This document shows, piece by piece, positions 40,905-52,990 of a DNA stretch of 64,000 nt. Under the pieces are notes generated by a model. The model was not told where the DNA came from, did not search any database, and saw only the letters and a program-made list of their open reading frames with translations. Position 1 is the first letter of the stretch; each line of letters begins with the position of its first letter. The DNA is from Leptidea sinapis (lineage: Eukaryota > Arthropoda > Insecta > Lepidoptera > Pieridae), in assembly GCF_905404315.1 (NCBI RefSeq), contig NC_066268.1, positions 10,888,001 through 10,952,000 on the forward strand. Reading direction: 5' to 3'. Made by a program: the position numbers and the translations under genes.

Positions 40905-42310
40905 GTTTGCTCGTCTTGGGTTTTATTAGATTTGCTTGCAGCTTTTGATCATAATATACCTATCCTGCCGATATTAACACAATATTTGTGCTGCAGAAGA
41001 GGGCTATTCGTGCTGTTTATAACCTAGGTCCTAAAGAATCATTAAGAGCAAAATTTTAATAAATTAACATCTTGACTGTTGCTTCTCAATATATTCTAAA
41101 CTTGCGGCACGCTCCGGCTTCGCACGGGTATTTAATATATAAGCCTATGTCATTCATTGAAAAATGATTAAAATTGATAATAATAATAAACGCGTCCGAT
41201 CGCTGCTAAATTCAATGTGCTATAGGGAGAACTGCGGCCTTCGACGCGCTATATTATAGGCACGCTCCCGCCGCCCTTGCTGGCCGGAACTGCCGCAAAC
41301 GCTACGTCCCGCAGTTTTTAAATCTGTAATATCTTCGAAAATATTTATTTAAATCATATGCTGTAAAGGGCCATATACATCTATATTAAATCAACAATGT
41401 ATTTAAGGTATTTAATTAGATAAGGATTAATGCTGTATTGGTTAAAATAGCTTCGAAAATTAGCCATTATTCGTCGTAAAAAGTAAATGACAAAAAAATG
41501 TTATTGTGGGATATCCATAAGAGATAGACATATACCACAGCGGAGTTTTCTGTAGACCTTTTCAATGTGTACAATACTTAGTACATTATTTTGATAAATC
41601 TCGTAGGTTTCAGCCTGCGTTTGCAATGTAAGCGGAAAAAATGTAATTATTTACGACATCACATTAGAAACCTCAAAAATAACAGTATTTCTCCACTATT
41701 TAATGGATGTTATTATACATATAAACCTCCTGTTCAATCACTCTATTAAAAAAAAACGCATCAAATTCGTTGCGTAGTTTTAAAGATTTAAGCATACATA
41801 GGGATATAGGGACAGAAAGCGACTTTGTTTTATACTATGTAGTGATAATGTAATGTATGTTCATATGCACATAGTGAATTTACTAGAAACTGTCATAACC
41901 ATAACGTTAATATCAGGAATTGACATAAACTTATACAAGCCCACTACTCGGCTAAGTCGAGTTAGTCTTCTGTCAGGCCGATGTATATGCTTTTACAACA
42001 AGATCCCAGAAAATGTTCAAAACAAAAGTATAAGTAAAAGTTATTCAATAGAATTGTTAACAAACGGTTGTGTGGTTAAAGGTGGTGGTAAAATAATATA
42101 AATGACTTTCTCAATGATACCACAGATTGGGAATGGAGCGACCGCCCTCAGACTATTAAATAATAAGTGTAATTGTACAGTATTACTTTGTTACCATATT
42201 GTTAGATGAAAAAAAGCCCTCTAAGTTTGTTGCGCCCATTATTCTCAGGTCTGAGGCATTCGTTTTGGAATGGGTAGTTTAGTACTATTTTGAATAAAAA
42301 TATTTGAATT
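40905..42310 (+). pseudogene. LINE family A copy, deleted and interrupted
   Basis: VLLDLLAAFDHNIP at about 40918-40960 is reverse-transcriptase motif A; FVLQKRAIRAVYNLGPKESL (40987-41050) is the C-terminal connector, so most of the polymerase is deleted. After an unrelated insertion (41098-41843) the frame resumes with VNLLETVITITLISGIDINL, then RLSRVSLLSGRCICFYNKIP and ENVQNKS, and ends in the TTTTGAATAAAAATATTTGA tail near 42287-42306. Confidence 0.65.
41098..41843. mobile_element. 746-bp repeat inserted in a LINE copy
   Basis: The host LINE text ATATTCT|TGATAATG, contiguous at 35403-35418, is here split. The insert begins AAACTTGCGGCACGCTCCGG and ends GTTTTATACTATGTAGT. It has no coding capacity and no inverted termini that I can see. 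The boundaries are accurate to a few bases. Confidence 0.6.
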
Positions 42311-42582
42311 TGAATAAATTCATGTGTTTATTTAGACCGCCGCTCCGTCTACATATTATAACAAGAGCACGTGTGGTTAATGCAATTTCATTACTTAATG
42401 TCGCATAGGTATTGATATGTTTCACCTTTGCAGTCATATCATGTTGCCTTTATTTATATGCCTAGTGGGGTTTTCGGAGCACACTATGGAGGCAAAGTGT
42501 TTCTAGCACCCACCAATAGACGAACATGACAATCAATTGGCGATGGGATCAGTCCATGCTGTCTTTGTGTTGTAGTATGTTT

Positions 42583-42789
42583 TTTTTTATGACAATAAGG
42601 GACGAGACGAGCAGGACGTCCAGCTGATGGTAATTGATGCGCCCTTCCCATTACAATGCAGTGTCGTTCAGGATTCTTGAAATACCCCAATATTACGAGC
42701 ACTACAACTGCGGTCGTCACCTTGAGACATAAGATAGAAATAGGCACCGTTGTAATAACCATAATCTAGCCGGCATCCTGCGCAATGGA
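42583..42789 (-). repeat. SINE-like family B, internally deleted
   Basis: GACAATAAGGGACGAGACGA, TGCAGTGTCGTTCAGGATTC, GTCACCTTGAGACATAAGAT then directly AGGCACCGTTG and GCCGGCATCCTGCGC. Confidence 0.75.
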
Positions 42790-42948
42790 GTATTTTATCA
42801 CTGTTTTATTCATAAACTATTGGGGGTTACGGAGCACACTATGGTTGCAATGTGTCTGAACGAACATGAAAATCACTTAAAGATGGGTCATCAGACCATG
42901 CTGTTATTGTGTTGTAGCATGTGCTGATTGATTTGCTAAGTCTGTGGT

Positions 42949-43144
42949 CTATAGAGAGAGAGTAAAACTTAGGTGAGTGTGATAAAATGTGAACTTGACT
43001 TTTCCATTGGGCTGTATTAGCTTAAGCTCAGCATAATTTCAGCTGTTAAATGACTAAAAAACGAATGCAAATATTATGCTGAGCTAACACTCAGCTAAGT
43101 TTTACATAAGTTCAGTCTGAGCAAAGTCTATGTACGCTCTATAG
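42949..43144. mobile_element. 196-bp fold-back MITE
   Basis: CTATAGAG termini; TAAAACTTAGGTGAGTGT near the left end returns inverted as ACACTCAGCTAAGTTTTAC on the right, and GCTCAGCATAA / TTATGCTGAGC lie further in. TA next to the termini suggests a Tc1/mariner-mobilised element. Confidence 0.65.
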
Positions 43145-43183
43145 ATCTCACACTAAAACCACAGCAAAACTTGCATTTTTCTT

Positions 43184-43495
43184 TTTTTTTTCTTTATGAA
43201 AATAAGGGACGAGACGAGCAAGATGTTCAACTGATGGTAATTGATATGCCCTACCCATTACAATGCAGTGCCACTCAGGATTCTTGAAAAACCCAAAAAT
43301 TCTGAGCACCACCATTGCGCTCGTCACCCTGAGACATAAGATGTTAAGTCTCATTTGCCCAGTAATTTCACTAGCTACGGCGCCCTTCAGACCGAAACAC
43401 AGTAATGTTTACACATTACTGCTTCACGGCAGAAATACTCGCCGTTGTGGTACCCATAATCTAGCCGGCTTCCTGTGCAAAGCAGCCTCCCACTG
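43184..43495 (-). repeat. SINE-like family B, near-complete
   Basis: TTATGAAAATAAGGGACGAG, TGCAGTGCCACTCAGGATTC, CTCATTTGCCCAGTAATTTC, GCGCCCTTCAGACCGAAACA, CTAGCCGGCTTCCTGTGCAA and GCAGCCTCCCACTGG: the full family order on the minus strand. Confidence 0.8.
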
Positions 43496-43574
43496 GTAAA
43501 ATTGTATTCAATATTGTTGTATCCACAATAAACTTTATTAAGATATAGACTTTAATTTACTCAAAATTTTAAAC

Positions 43575-43790
43575 AAAATTTTATGATCGATGCGGGACTA
43601 GAATCCGCGACTTCTCGCGTTCCATGCGAGTGCTCTTCCAACTAAGCTAACCGAGTGACGTATCCTCATAAAATCTTGTATGTTTTGTTCAACTCTCAGT
43701 TTGTGGCTTCATGTACAGGATCTTCTTGAGTTGATAACCTGCTCAACCCCAATATTTGCATATTAGAAAATTGACTTGAGATGTTGCTCT
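43575..43790 (-). repeat. tRNA-derived SINE (family A), near-complete
   Basis: TTTTATGATCGATGCGGGAC, TAGAATCCGCGACTTCTCGC, GCTCTTCCAACTAAGCTAAC, then GTTGATAACCTGCTCAACCC and CCAATATTTGCATATTAGAA. Confidence 0.75.
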
Positions 43791-44244
43791 TGCTATTCTT
43801 AACAATTTGTTATGATCAACATTTTTACTAAATGGATACTCAGTAAATCTCAGATAAGATATTTTAATCGCCCTGTGGATTGACTATTTTTAAAAATAGA
43901 GATTCAATATGAAGCCTGAAGCAAAATTGGAACTCTCCGATAAGAATTAATAAATAATTCACATTTTAACGGTATTGTTGTTGGTAACTTCGAATCTCCA
44001 TAATATATTGTTGTAATTTATCAACGATGGTTACTATGCAATTGGGTTGCTCTGCTACTAAATTATTATTGAGGGCAAAATAACGTTATTGTGAATCACA
44101 TCGCTTGCGAAAGCTGTTGTCATGTTGATCGATATATTAACTGTATTAATTGTGCAGACCTGATTTGCACCTACACTAGTTAATAGTTATACCACATTTA
44201 GATAAACTAACGGTATTTGTAGTTACTGACTTTGCTCTCCTACA

Positions 44245-44385
44245 TTTTTTTTTTATGGAAAAGGAGAACAAACGAACGTACGCGTCCCCACCAGGTGACC
44301 AGGTGTTAAGTAATCACAACTGCCCACATTCTCTTGCAACACCAGAGGAATCTCGTAGCGTTGCCGGCCTTTAAGAAAGGACATT
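44245..44385 (-). repeat. LINE tail family C, minus copy
   Basis: TTTTTTTTTATGGAAAAGGA, ACCAGGTGTTAAGTAATCAC, CACATTCTCTTGCAACACCA and GTAGCGTTGCCGGCCTTTAA; the poly(T) start marks the retroposed 3' end. Confidence 0.7.
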
Positions 44386-44639
44386 TACTTAAAACTTTAT
44401 TTGTATAATCACTATTTGCAAAACTACCCTCAATCTACAAATCAACTTTAAATGACCGCTTGTGAAGCTGTTTCAATAGTTTAAAATATTGAAACTTTTA
44501 AACAATATTTATTATTTATAATAATACTAATAATAACGTGGACTGTGGACACCATTAATTATCAAGACCCTTGAGCGAGCTGTATCTCATGCTACAACGC
44601 TACGAAGGTTGTTGTATAGGTCCACTGGCGGTTGACGCA

Positions 44640-45115
44640 TTACTAGCTGGCCCAGCAAACGTTGTATTGCCATATAAAGTAATAAAAAATTCAATAATTA
44701 ATATTTTTAGGGTATAAAAATAGATGACTACCGATTCTCAGACCTACCAAATATATCGTACATAAAATTTATGGTACTACAATAATCATTATATTCGATT
44801 GCCATATTGCAACTCTATTGCGTGTCTGTGGATGGATTAGAATAATATTAAAATCGCGATACAAAAGTAAGTGTTGATCGTAGATGGGTGAAAATTTGAA
44901 ATTGTATATATTTTTTAATGCTGACTCATAATCAAACAAATTTAAAAAAAATTCGTGTGGAACTTAACATTTAGGAGGATGAAATATAGATGTTGTCCGA
45001 TTCTCAGACCTACCCAATATGCACTCAAAATTTCATGAGAATCGGTCAAGCCGTTTCGGAGGAGTTCGGTCCCGCACACCGTGACACGAGAATTTTATAT
45101 ATTAGATAGTATGTG
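44640..45115 (+). repeat. Repeat family D, long copy
   Basis: TAGCTGGCCCAGCAAACGTT ... CTACCGATTCTCAGACCTAC ... AGAATCGGTCAAGCCGTTTC then CACGAGAATTTTATATATTA. Probably the 3' portion of an RTE-like LINE; no reverse-transcriptase text is left. Confidence 0.65.
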
Positions 45116-45789
45116 CCCTGTGGAGTGATTGATTTCTTACTTGAGCAATATCCGTGTGGTTTAAAAACGAATTATGGCTCATATCTACTGTAATTGCGGT
45201 TTGCACCTTTCGGTTAAGTTTAACTAATTTATTAATTGAACCCAACAAATAAAGTTACTCTTTCCAGCAGCAACACCGAAAGAGTTATAGGCGAATGATG
45301 CTGTTTGGATTTATTAGTATTATATGTCGTATAGATTTGTAAAGTTTTTTTATGATAACAAATAAATAAAACACTTATTGTTGGAAATATTACGAGTGCC
45401 CATGCGGTTTGAATTGCAAGAGGATTCTCGAAAACCCTAAAAATAGTGTCCGTCTATTAAAAAATCTATTGATTCTCAGTAACTCAGTTATTTAACAAGC
45501 ATCGACGTCATTCAAGCCAGCTTGTTCAGCTTGCATCCTACTGCTTGGTAGTAGAAAACGGTGTCATTCGAGAACTTCTTCCGTTCTTCACAAAAAACCA
45601 TTCGAACAACGAACTCGATAATGTAAATACTGTAATAATGAATCATGTAAGTAGACATGTCCCGCTTATAAGGAGTAGTGGGCGAATCGAGTGCCCACGC
45701 GAAGTCGCCGGGTACAATTATAATGCATTAATTTATGCAGGAAGAAATTACAAACGGTACATCGAGGTATTTATTGGACAATTATAAAA

Positions 45790-46110
45790 AACTAGCTGAC
45801 CCGGCAAACGTTGTTTTGCCATATAAAGTATAATTCACGCGATAGTTTTATAAGTAATAAAATATTGCCTATATTATAGCCTGTACATCATTTTGTTCTA
45901 TTGTCAATAGTTTTTGCAGCGCACGCAAAAAAAGGTATTCGATTTTACGCCTTGTGTTACAAAATAGCAATTTTATTACGGATCCCTAATTTTGAAAAAA
46001 AAAAACATAGCCTATAGCCTTCCTCGATAAATGGACTACCCAACACTGAAAGAATCATTCAAATCGTATGTAGTTAAAGATATTGTCATCGGCAGGCTTC
46101 CAACTTGCTA
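45790..46110 (+). repeat. Repeat family D-like copy
   Basis: Starts AACTAGCTGACCCGGCAAAC like the other copies, then diverges (GCCTATAGCCTTCCTCGATA, TCATTCAAATCGTATGTAGT). A related but distinct subfamily. Confidence 0.5.
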
Positions 46111-46286
46111 TTTAGTTCTTTTATTTTTTAATACGCTTTTTAATACAAAGTTAAGCTAAGCTAATGCTTCATACGTATGTTAGTATGTAACGGAATCTTT
46201 GAATATGATTTTGACCCCCTTCAAAACGTCGGATTAACTCGGAATTTGGCATACTTATTAAAAACCGATGACAAACTTATAAAAAA

Positions 46287-46565
46287 TACGCTTTTATAGA
46301 AAATCTCACTAAAAACTAGAAAATAAATCTTAATGAATTTGAATTAAAAATAGTGTAAGAAAAAATGATCTTATTGTAAAAAAAGCGTGGGGTGTTTCAG
46401 GATATTATCAAAATAACCCTTCTACTCGTATCTGGTGAATTTATAACTATGTATTGATATCATGCACCACGCAATAAAATCATTTTATCTTACACTATTT
46501 TGAATTTAAATTTATTAAGATTTATTTTATATTTTTTTAGTGGGATTTTCTATAAAAGCGAAATT
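46287..46565. repeat. Long-arm fold-back (~95-bp arms)
   Basis: The left arm from about 46287 (ACGCTTTTATAGAAAATCTC) returns inverted at the right end (GGGATTTTCTATAAAAGCG, 46543-46561), including ATAGTGTAAGA.AAAATGAT and its inverse. The centre is about 90 nt. Large, recently formed-looking, non-coding. Confidence 0.7.
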
Positions 46566-47479
46566 TTTAGTTTTTTTTAACCTTTATTTTTTTTTTAAAT
46601 TAGTTTTTACCCGGCTAGATAAGGGGTTAAAGTTTTATTCCGGGTGTTAATAAGTATAACAGTTTATCTGATCGCACATTATGCCTTCTTTGTTATAATT
46701 GTTTTTTTTTTCTTGGTAATACCTGACGAATAAATAATCCAAGCTCTTTTTATATGGTTTTCTGTTGGCAATTATAATTGTACAAGCCTTTCGATAAGTT
46801 TTTGACAGTGATGAAACCTTGAAAATTGGCGAGTTTCTGTCGTGTCCATATGTTTTAAGTTACGAGTAACATTAAACGAGTTTAGGACGCCTAGGTAAAT
46901 GGATAATGATTTAAGTACTCTCTAGAGTACTTAATTAGGAGATATCATGAGGTTGTCGACCCTTTATATCCCTTTGTTCTTGTTTTATCTTAGGTTTTAT
47001 ATTAAAGCCTCATATGATGATTTTTGTTACCATCCCAATTATTCATTGTTTACATTGTTTAGAAATACTGATACTACCGCAATCACTAATATTTAAAAAA
47101 AATGTTACTTGAAGGTTTGTTTAACTAATTAAACCAACTGCGAAATCGCTGCATAAAATGGTGTAACATTTTACAGCAAATAGGTTAGCGAACGTTAATA
47201 CTCAAGACCCACTACAGTTGATGACGTCGGCGAGCTCGTTTTAAAGTAAACACTCGCAATTAAACAACAGCGCGGTCTGAGGCGGATGTTGAGTCCGGAG
47301 GGTGGAGAGCCCTCTGGCCAAGAGGTCCAGATTAAAGCACTTGCATAATACTGTTTATTATTTTTAGTGTGTAGCGATTTTTTCGTACGTTTTTTTTTAT
47401 GAGGCTTGTTTTAAACAATTTGTTATTTTTAAAGTGATATTCATCACTTCCAGGATTAATTAAATTAAAATTATTGTAA

Positions 47480-47640
47480 ACAAAATTTATGAAGGATGCC
47501 TCTCGGGTTCCGTCCGAGCGCTCTTCCAACTCAGCCAACCGTTCGATTGACGTAGGGTTCGTAAATCTTTGTATGTCTCTACAGGATCTACTTTACAGCT
47601 GTTGATAACCTGCTCATTTCATTGCATATAAGAATTGTTG
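47480..47640 (-). repeat. tRNA-derived SINE (family A), deleted copy
   Basis: ATTTATGAAGGATGCCTCTC, CGAGCGCTCTTCCAACTCAG, CAACCGTTCGATTGACG, then GGATCTACTTTACAGCTG. The B box region is deleted. Confidence 0.65.
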
Positions 47641-48056
47641 AGATTACATACATTGAATCCTCTTTAGGATTCAATAAATAAATATTTTTTACTCTGCATC
47701 TCTAGACAGCCAATTTATTTTCGAAGCCAAAGTAATTAATGAGACTGCTAATGGAACAAGTACTCTAATTGGTATTCCACCTCGCAATGCAAATTGATCA
47801 AACGTATAATTACAATAGATATTTTGGTTGTGATTATAAATATATTTTAAAAGGTATTTTCGCTGAAGTACCGAGCGTCGCGATTGCTTAAGGCAGTGCT
47901 ACAACAAATTAAATTATTTTTAAAACAATTGAGTGCAATAGACACATTTGAAACAATTATTTTTATGGTAACTATCGCCTCTTAAAGTTGTTTCTGTTGG
48001 AACGAATCATATTGAGTCGTATAGGTGCACTATTAAAGTGGGAGTTTCCCAGTTCC

Positions 48057-48353
48057 TTCCTTAGCACAGGATGCCGGCTAGATTATTGGTACCACAATGG
48101 CGCCTATTTCTGCCATGAAGCAGTAATGTGTAAACATTATTGTGTTTCGGTTTGAAGAGCGTGTGTTAGTGAACTTACTGGGCAAATGAGACTTAACACT
48201 TTGTGTCAAGGTGTCGAGTGCAATTATAGTGCCGCTCAGAATTTTTGCGTTTTTCAAGAATCCTGAGCGGCACTGCATTGTAATGGGCATGGCGTATTAA
48301 TTACCATCAGATGAACGTCCTGCCCCTCTCGTCCCTTATTTTCATTAAAAAAA
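48057..48353 (+). repeat. SINE-like family B, near-complete
   Basis: TTAGCACAGGATGCCGGCTA, CGCCTATTTCTGCCATGAAG, GTTTCGGTTTGAAGAGCGTG, GTGCCGCTCAGAATTTTTGC, AATCCTGAGCGGCACTGCAT and the end CTTATTTTCATTAAAAAAAA. Confidence 0.8.
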
Positions 48354-49124
48354 AAACTATTAAAGTATATTTTATAAAAGAACGCCAATTAAATAAATCA
48401 TGTATAATTGAGTTAGTTAATATTTTGTTCATTATATCTATAATCTACAAAATGATTATCTTCACAATTTAATGTTAATAAATTGTAATATTGTAAATGT
48501 GTTTAAAAAGTACATGATTAAACTATGTAAACCGGGGGGACTTCGTTCTATAAAAATATCATAGTGCAGTATTGTGTTAATTCGGTGACCGTTGGGATTC
48601 GGCTAAACCACAGCTTTGAAGCAGCACGCGATGTACGAGATAATCACAGGTCGTTACACCCGCATCCCGCACGTAATGCGGTGAACCACTGCGCCGATAT
48701 AGCAGTACTGTCTGCTCAACAAGATGTTGGTGTACGCTCTGACTCATCTAAATATGTCTATATTAGGAGTAATCGTATATTAAAATACATAAGCAGTGCT
48801 TGAATGTTTGCTTTTGTTTGGAGATAATTCCAATTTGACTCGTTATAGAGCGGTAAAAGTTAATGGCTCCATAATTTGATAGAAGTGAGCACCTCCATAA
48901 CAGGGACAGGATAGTGATATATTCTGTCGGAGACAAGCACCAAACTTATGTTCCCTGGAACAACTGTTCATCAAAAACGCTTTAAATAATTGCAGAATAT
49001 TTAGGTGGAGGTTTTGCTTTCATCTGGGGATGATTTACGGATTCGGGGCTGAATAACGCTTAGCGTGTTGTAATATGTTATCCACATATCCTATTGTTAA
49101 ATTAAAGAACAAAGATTGCTTACA

Positions 49125-49345
49125 CAAATAAAATTTGAAAAACAAAATTTTATGAACGATGCGGGATTCGAACCCACGACCTCCGGCGTTCCGTGCCGGT
49201 GCTGAGTTGAACAAAGCAAACAGAATTTTATAACGGGGCGGTACTCGAACGGTTAGCTCAGTTGGTTAGAGCACCGGCAGAAACTTTATTTGTGTATTAA
49301 TCCTAGAAGTGAGAAGTTTAAAAACATAACATATTGTAAAGATTG
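49125..49345. repeat. Two SINE family A heads in inverted orientation
   Basis: The minus-sense head 49140-49202 (GCGGGATTCGAACCCACGAC, GTTCCGTGCCGGTGCT) is followed by a plus-sense head 49248-49282 (TCGAACGGTTAGCTCAGTTG, TTAGAGCACCGGCAG) and its body TTTATTTGTGTATTAATCCT. The plus copy lacks the B box. A fold-back dimer of one SINE family. Confidence 0.7.
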
Positions 49346-49878
49346 ATTAATTTATTTTAACCGTTTTTTTTTTTGAGAATTTGTCTTGCCAGTCAAATTA
49401 GAGTTCAAGTCGAACTTCGACATTTTTTCTATCGATACATGTAAGATGTTGCACCATGCACAATATTAGACTATTTATTTCTTCAGCGTATGTTTCTTGC
49501 GCTACGTAATAACAGACATGTCTGAAGATGAAATCGCTCACGTTGATCAATTATCGGACAAAAAGTTATCCCGACTTGGCCTGATCCAATAGTTTGTGGG
49601 GAAGTTTCGGTTGGCCCCCCTCTTCTTAACTTAATTAGGGACCTCCGAGAAAAGTTAATGGGATAGAGTGCTCCAGTTCGTTCGCGATGATCATGTTACG
49701 AATTGCGTTAGGACTGCACTGTCGGCAACCGTTAGGCAGTCAGCCTAGGCTTTAATTGCATTTGATTGCTGGTTAAAAAATATTGGCTTTTGCTTGCTTG
49801 CTATTACATTTTTTTATTTTAATTGATAAGAAAGCAATTCCTTAATAATGATCAACCCGAACATGAAGTTATCTCTTA

Positions 49879-50040
49879 TAGCCTAAACACGTGGTCTGAT
49901 TTGGTACGGCCAGACCATCGGACGGTCCGAACGTTAATAATTTTATGCGATGGACAATGCGACATACCTTCGAATATAGTCCGCTACCAGACCGTGTGCG
50001 ATGGTTCGGCCGTACTAAATCCGATCATGTGTTTAGGCTA
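49879..50040. mobile_element. 158-bp MITE with TA target duplication
   Basis: The core 49881-50038 starts GCCTAAACACGTGGTCTGAT and ends with an imperfect inverse (left arm ~40 bp, few mismatches: GTACGGCCAGACCATCG versus GTACGGCCGAACCATCG). TA flanks both sides, indicating Tc1/mariner-type insertion. Open frames across it are incidental. Confidence 0.8.
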
Positions 50041-50212
50041 TGCGTCCCGTCATCGAGTCCAGTTAGTGACATCATGCAGTTATGCTAAATCAGCGACAGT
50101 ATACTAGTCGCGCCAAATTTCCTATGTTTCATGCACCGTTATTTTGCGGCATGATGACGGTGGCAGATGTTGCTACGTTGTATGTAGTGGGCATTATGGT
50201 TTATATTATCTA

Positions 50213-50392
50213 TACTATACTAATATTATAAAGAGGAAAGATTTGATTGTTTGTATTGAATATGCTCCGAAACTACTGAACTGATTTGAAAAATTCTTTA
50301 ACTGCTGGAAAGCTATCCCCGGGTGACATAGGCTATGTTATACATTTTAAATTGTTAAATACCAGTGCGAATCCGGGGTAAACTGCTAGTCG
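50213..50392 (+). repeat. Short Helitron-like or related non-autonomous repeat
   Basis: TATACTAATATTATAAAGAG, GCTCCGAAACTACTGAACTG, GGTGACATAGGCTATG and the end CGAATCCGGGGTAAACTGCT AGT. The CTAG-type 3' end and missing inverted termini are compatible with a Helitron, but a hairpin before the end is weak. Confidence 0.4.
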
Positions 50393-50399
50393 TTTATAA

Positions 50400-51890
50400 A
50401 TTAGGCTTAACTTACGCTAATACACTAACGTGCTGATGTATTAAATCTATCTTCTTTTGAGAAACTTTTTTATTGCACATCGCTCAACCCTATTTCAGTT
50501 GGGAATGGCAGGAATGCTTAATGAAGGTTCTTGGGTCTATCCTGTAGGCTCCCAAATATTATCTTTACGCTAAACCTAAAACAAACTAGAACAATAATTG
50601 TAGATTATTTTATATGCTACATTATATATGTACTCGAGCCTGTCTAGAATAATGTGTGACGTTGACGTGCCAATCCTTAATCTAAGTTTGCAGTAAATAG
50701 TTGAAAATGCAAGTATTTCGCCAAAATATCTTTCTAATTCCCTCAAAATTAAACAAACTGTATATCACCGTCGATTATCTTTACTTCTTGTATCTGCTTT
50801 CGTCTACAACTGATTAATTGTTAGCTAGCTATCGAGCCACTAGGGTTATTAGTTATTATACTATGATAAATGTGAATTGAATATTTACAACGGAAGACAA
50901 GAACTTTTATATGTTTCGCGCTGAAGTTTTATTATTGAGATCAATTTTATCAACTATTTGAAATTTTGGAACACGCCTTCTTTTGTACATCTCTAGGATC
51001 CAGTTGTTGAAACGTACTTCGCACAACGAAAGATATACATTGGTAATTAGGAGTGGTCGCATTCAAATAAAAAGTGAAAGATTTCGTTAATTTGGTCCAA
51101 AATTTGTTGTTTGGTGCTACTTTTCTATCAACGGATCCAATAACTATGTTAAGTTCTTAAATCTGTGTAGTTCATTTACAGAATATAAAGTGCCATCATA
51201 TATCATATCAACCATCACCCGTCTGACTGACTTTTTATTTATAATAATACATATATTAATAGCAGTATGTTTAAGTCGAGCTTCCACAAACTGAACGTAC
51301 TTTAAATTGCCGAGTTTTTATCTGAATAAAGCAAAATTGGTGAATTCGTAAAGTGATTTGTAGAGATAAAAACGCAAGTGTCCTTTATCCATGTGTGGCA
51401 ACTTGGCAAGTGCTGGCACAGACGCGAGACAATACTTTCGTCGGGCAGTTTTGCTAAAGTTATTGTGCTGAATAGTTACTGTTTCCTTGTGGGGTATTGC
51501 TTAAGTTTTTGGACGTCAGCCAATACTAAGACATTCATAACGAAATAAGTTTTGGTTATTTTTGTACAGTTCACATGAAGAAGATAATGAATTTCTAATA
51601 GTCACTCTACGTAAATATGTATACAAAAGTAATGCTATTTTACGTGTTTCTTTATATCGCTGGTTTGCAAGAATTGCACTAAAATGGATAGAATTTTATA
51701 ATAGAACATAATCCATTTCAAGTAATAATTTGTGAGAAAGGGTGGTAATTTTAAATTAATTTCCTACACTTATATGGTTAAATATATTATTGACTCCTGC
51801 ATATTTGTATCTTGAGTTATCATCGGTTATCATATTATATACATGTGTGTACATATTAAGATGAATATAAATCACGATATCACGGGAAAG
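50400..51890. other. Gene-free stretch
   Basis: No exon, RNA gene or clear repeat family recognised. Confidence 0.4.
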
Positions 51891-51894
51891 AGGT

Positions 51895-52440
51895 TATCGG
51901 GATCATGTTTTAAAAAGCTTACAGTAGATAGTTCCTATTGGAGACGAGCGAGTACACGCAACCCCTCTCGCGTTGATTGGGCTCAGTATTAGGACCATTT
52001 CTGTTCCTTATCTATGGTAACGAAAGTTAAACGTAGACAAGTATTTGTTGATAATGTAAACCGTGCTTGTGACTAAAGCTGTCCACTGGTTTTGTGCCAA
52101 CAATTTTTTAATTTAAAGAAACATTTGGAAGACTGATTTGTGCTTAATGTAAAAGAGGCAAAAATATTTGCAAAAATTAGAGATGAGAATCTAGAGGTGC
52201 CAAAGATACTGTCTTTCTGGGTATACCATAAGTTTATAAACTTCAATGGAGATATCATATAAGCATGTTGTGAGAGAATGAAAATTAGTCATCCAACAGA
52301 CGAGAAAACCTCACGTCTCGTTAATTTTAGTTACTTTCACAGCATCATATCATATAGCCAGTTATTGTGGGGTAATGCGGTAGCTTTTGACTGCATTTTC
52401 ACATTTTTGTGCTGCTAGAGCTGAGTCGCTAGAGATAAAT
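51895..52440 (+). pseudogene. Decayed LINE reverse transcriptase (jockey-like)
   Basis: Frame pieces in order: SVLGPFLFLIYGNE (about 51985-52026), NVNRACD, KAVHWFCANNFL (52074-52110), LEVPKDTVFLGIP (about 52192-52230), YKLQW, RETKISHPTDEKTSRLVNF-like text (52280-52330), then SYFHSIISYSQLLWGNAVAF (52330-52390) and FLCCRA. This is the polymerase from motif B to the thumb, with many frameshifts and the YADD box apparently lost. Assigned from remembered motif order; plus strand, opposite to the annotated shadows. Confidence 0.65.
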
Positions 52441-52749
52441 AAATTTAAGGAGATAAAAATAATTACTGATTACTCTTAATGGCTATTTGAAAATATTTTA
52501 TATGTGCATAAAACCGCAATAATTTCAATTTTAAGAAATAAGTATCAACTCGTAGTACCGAAATCTGGGCTTCATAATATAATTTATTAATTTCTAGGTA
52601 TCTCGTCTAGTATACGTCGAATGATATGCAAAATTTGCCAATTAAGAATCGATCGAATCGATATTCACTATTCAGACAAACAGACCTATTCATTATCAAA
52701 AGCATTAGTTTTTTTTTTAAAGTGATAAACATAAATTCTGGGATTAATT

Positions 52750-52990
52750 ACACAAATTAAAATTTATGAACGATGTGAGACTCGAAGCCGCAAAACCTTA
52801 GATTTGCAAAAGCGACAACTCAAGTTGATTTCCTAATATGCAAAATATTGGGGTTGAGCAGGTTATTAACTGTAAAGTAGATCCTGTAGATGAAGCCTGA
52901 GAGTTGAACTGACATATACAATTTATCAACGATACGTCCCTCGAACGGTTGACTTAGTGGAAGAGCACGTCGTTCATAAATTTTTGTTAA
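52750..52990. repeat. SINE family A, inverted head plus plus-sense body
   Basis: The minus-sense end AATTTATGAACGATGTGAGA is followed by plus-sense GTTGATTTCCTAATATGCAA, ATTGGGGTTGAGCAGGTTAT, GATCCTGTAGATGAAGCCTG and a head remnant CTCGAACGGTTGACTTAGTG, GAAGAGCACGTCGTTCATAA. Another fold-back arrangement of this family. Confidence 0.6.

Noticed and set aside
45545..45787. 80-codon plus open frame
   Set aside because: No recognisable content, no splice signals of note, and repeats directly behind it.
48564..48803. 79-codon plus open frame
   Set aside because: No recognisable content; the higher GC alone is not evidence.
49823..50107. 94-codon plus open frame
   Set aside because: It spans a MITE with inverted termini and TA duplication.
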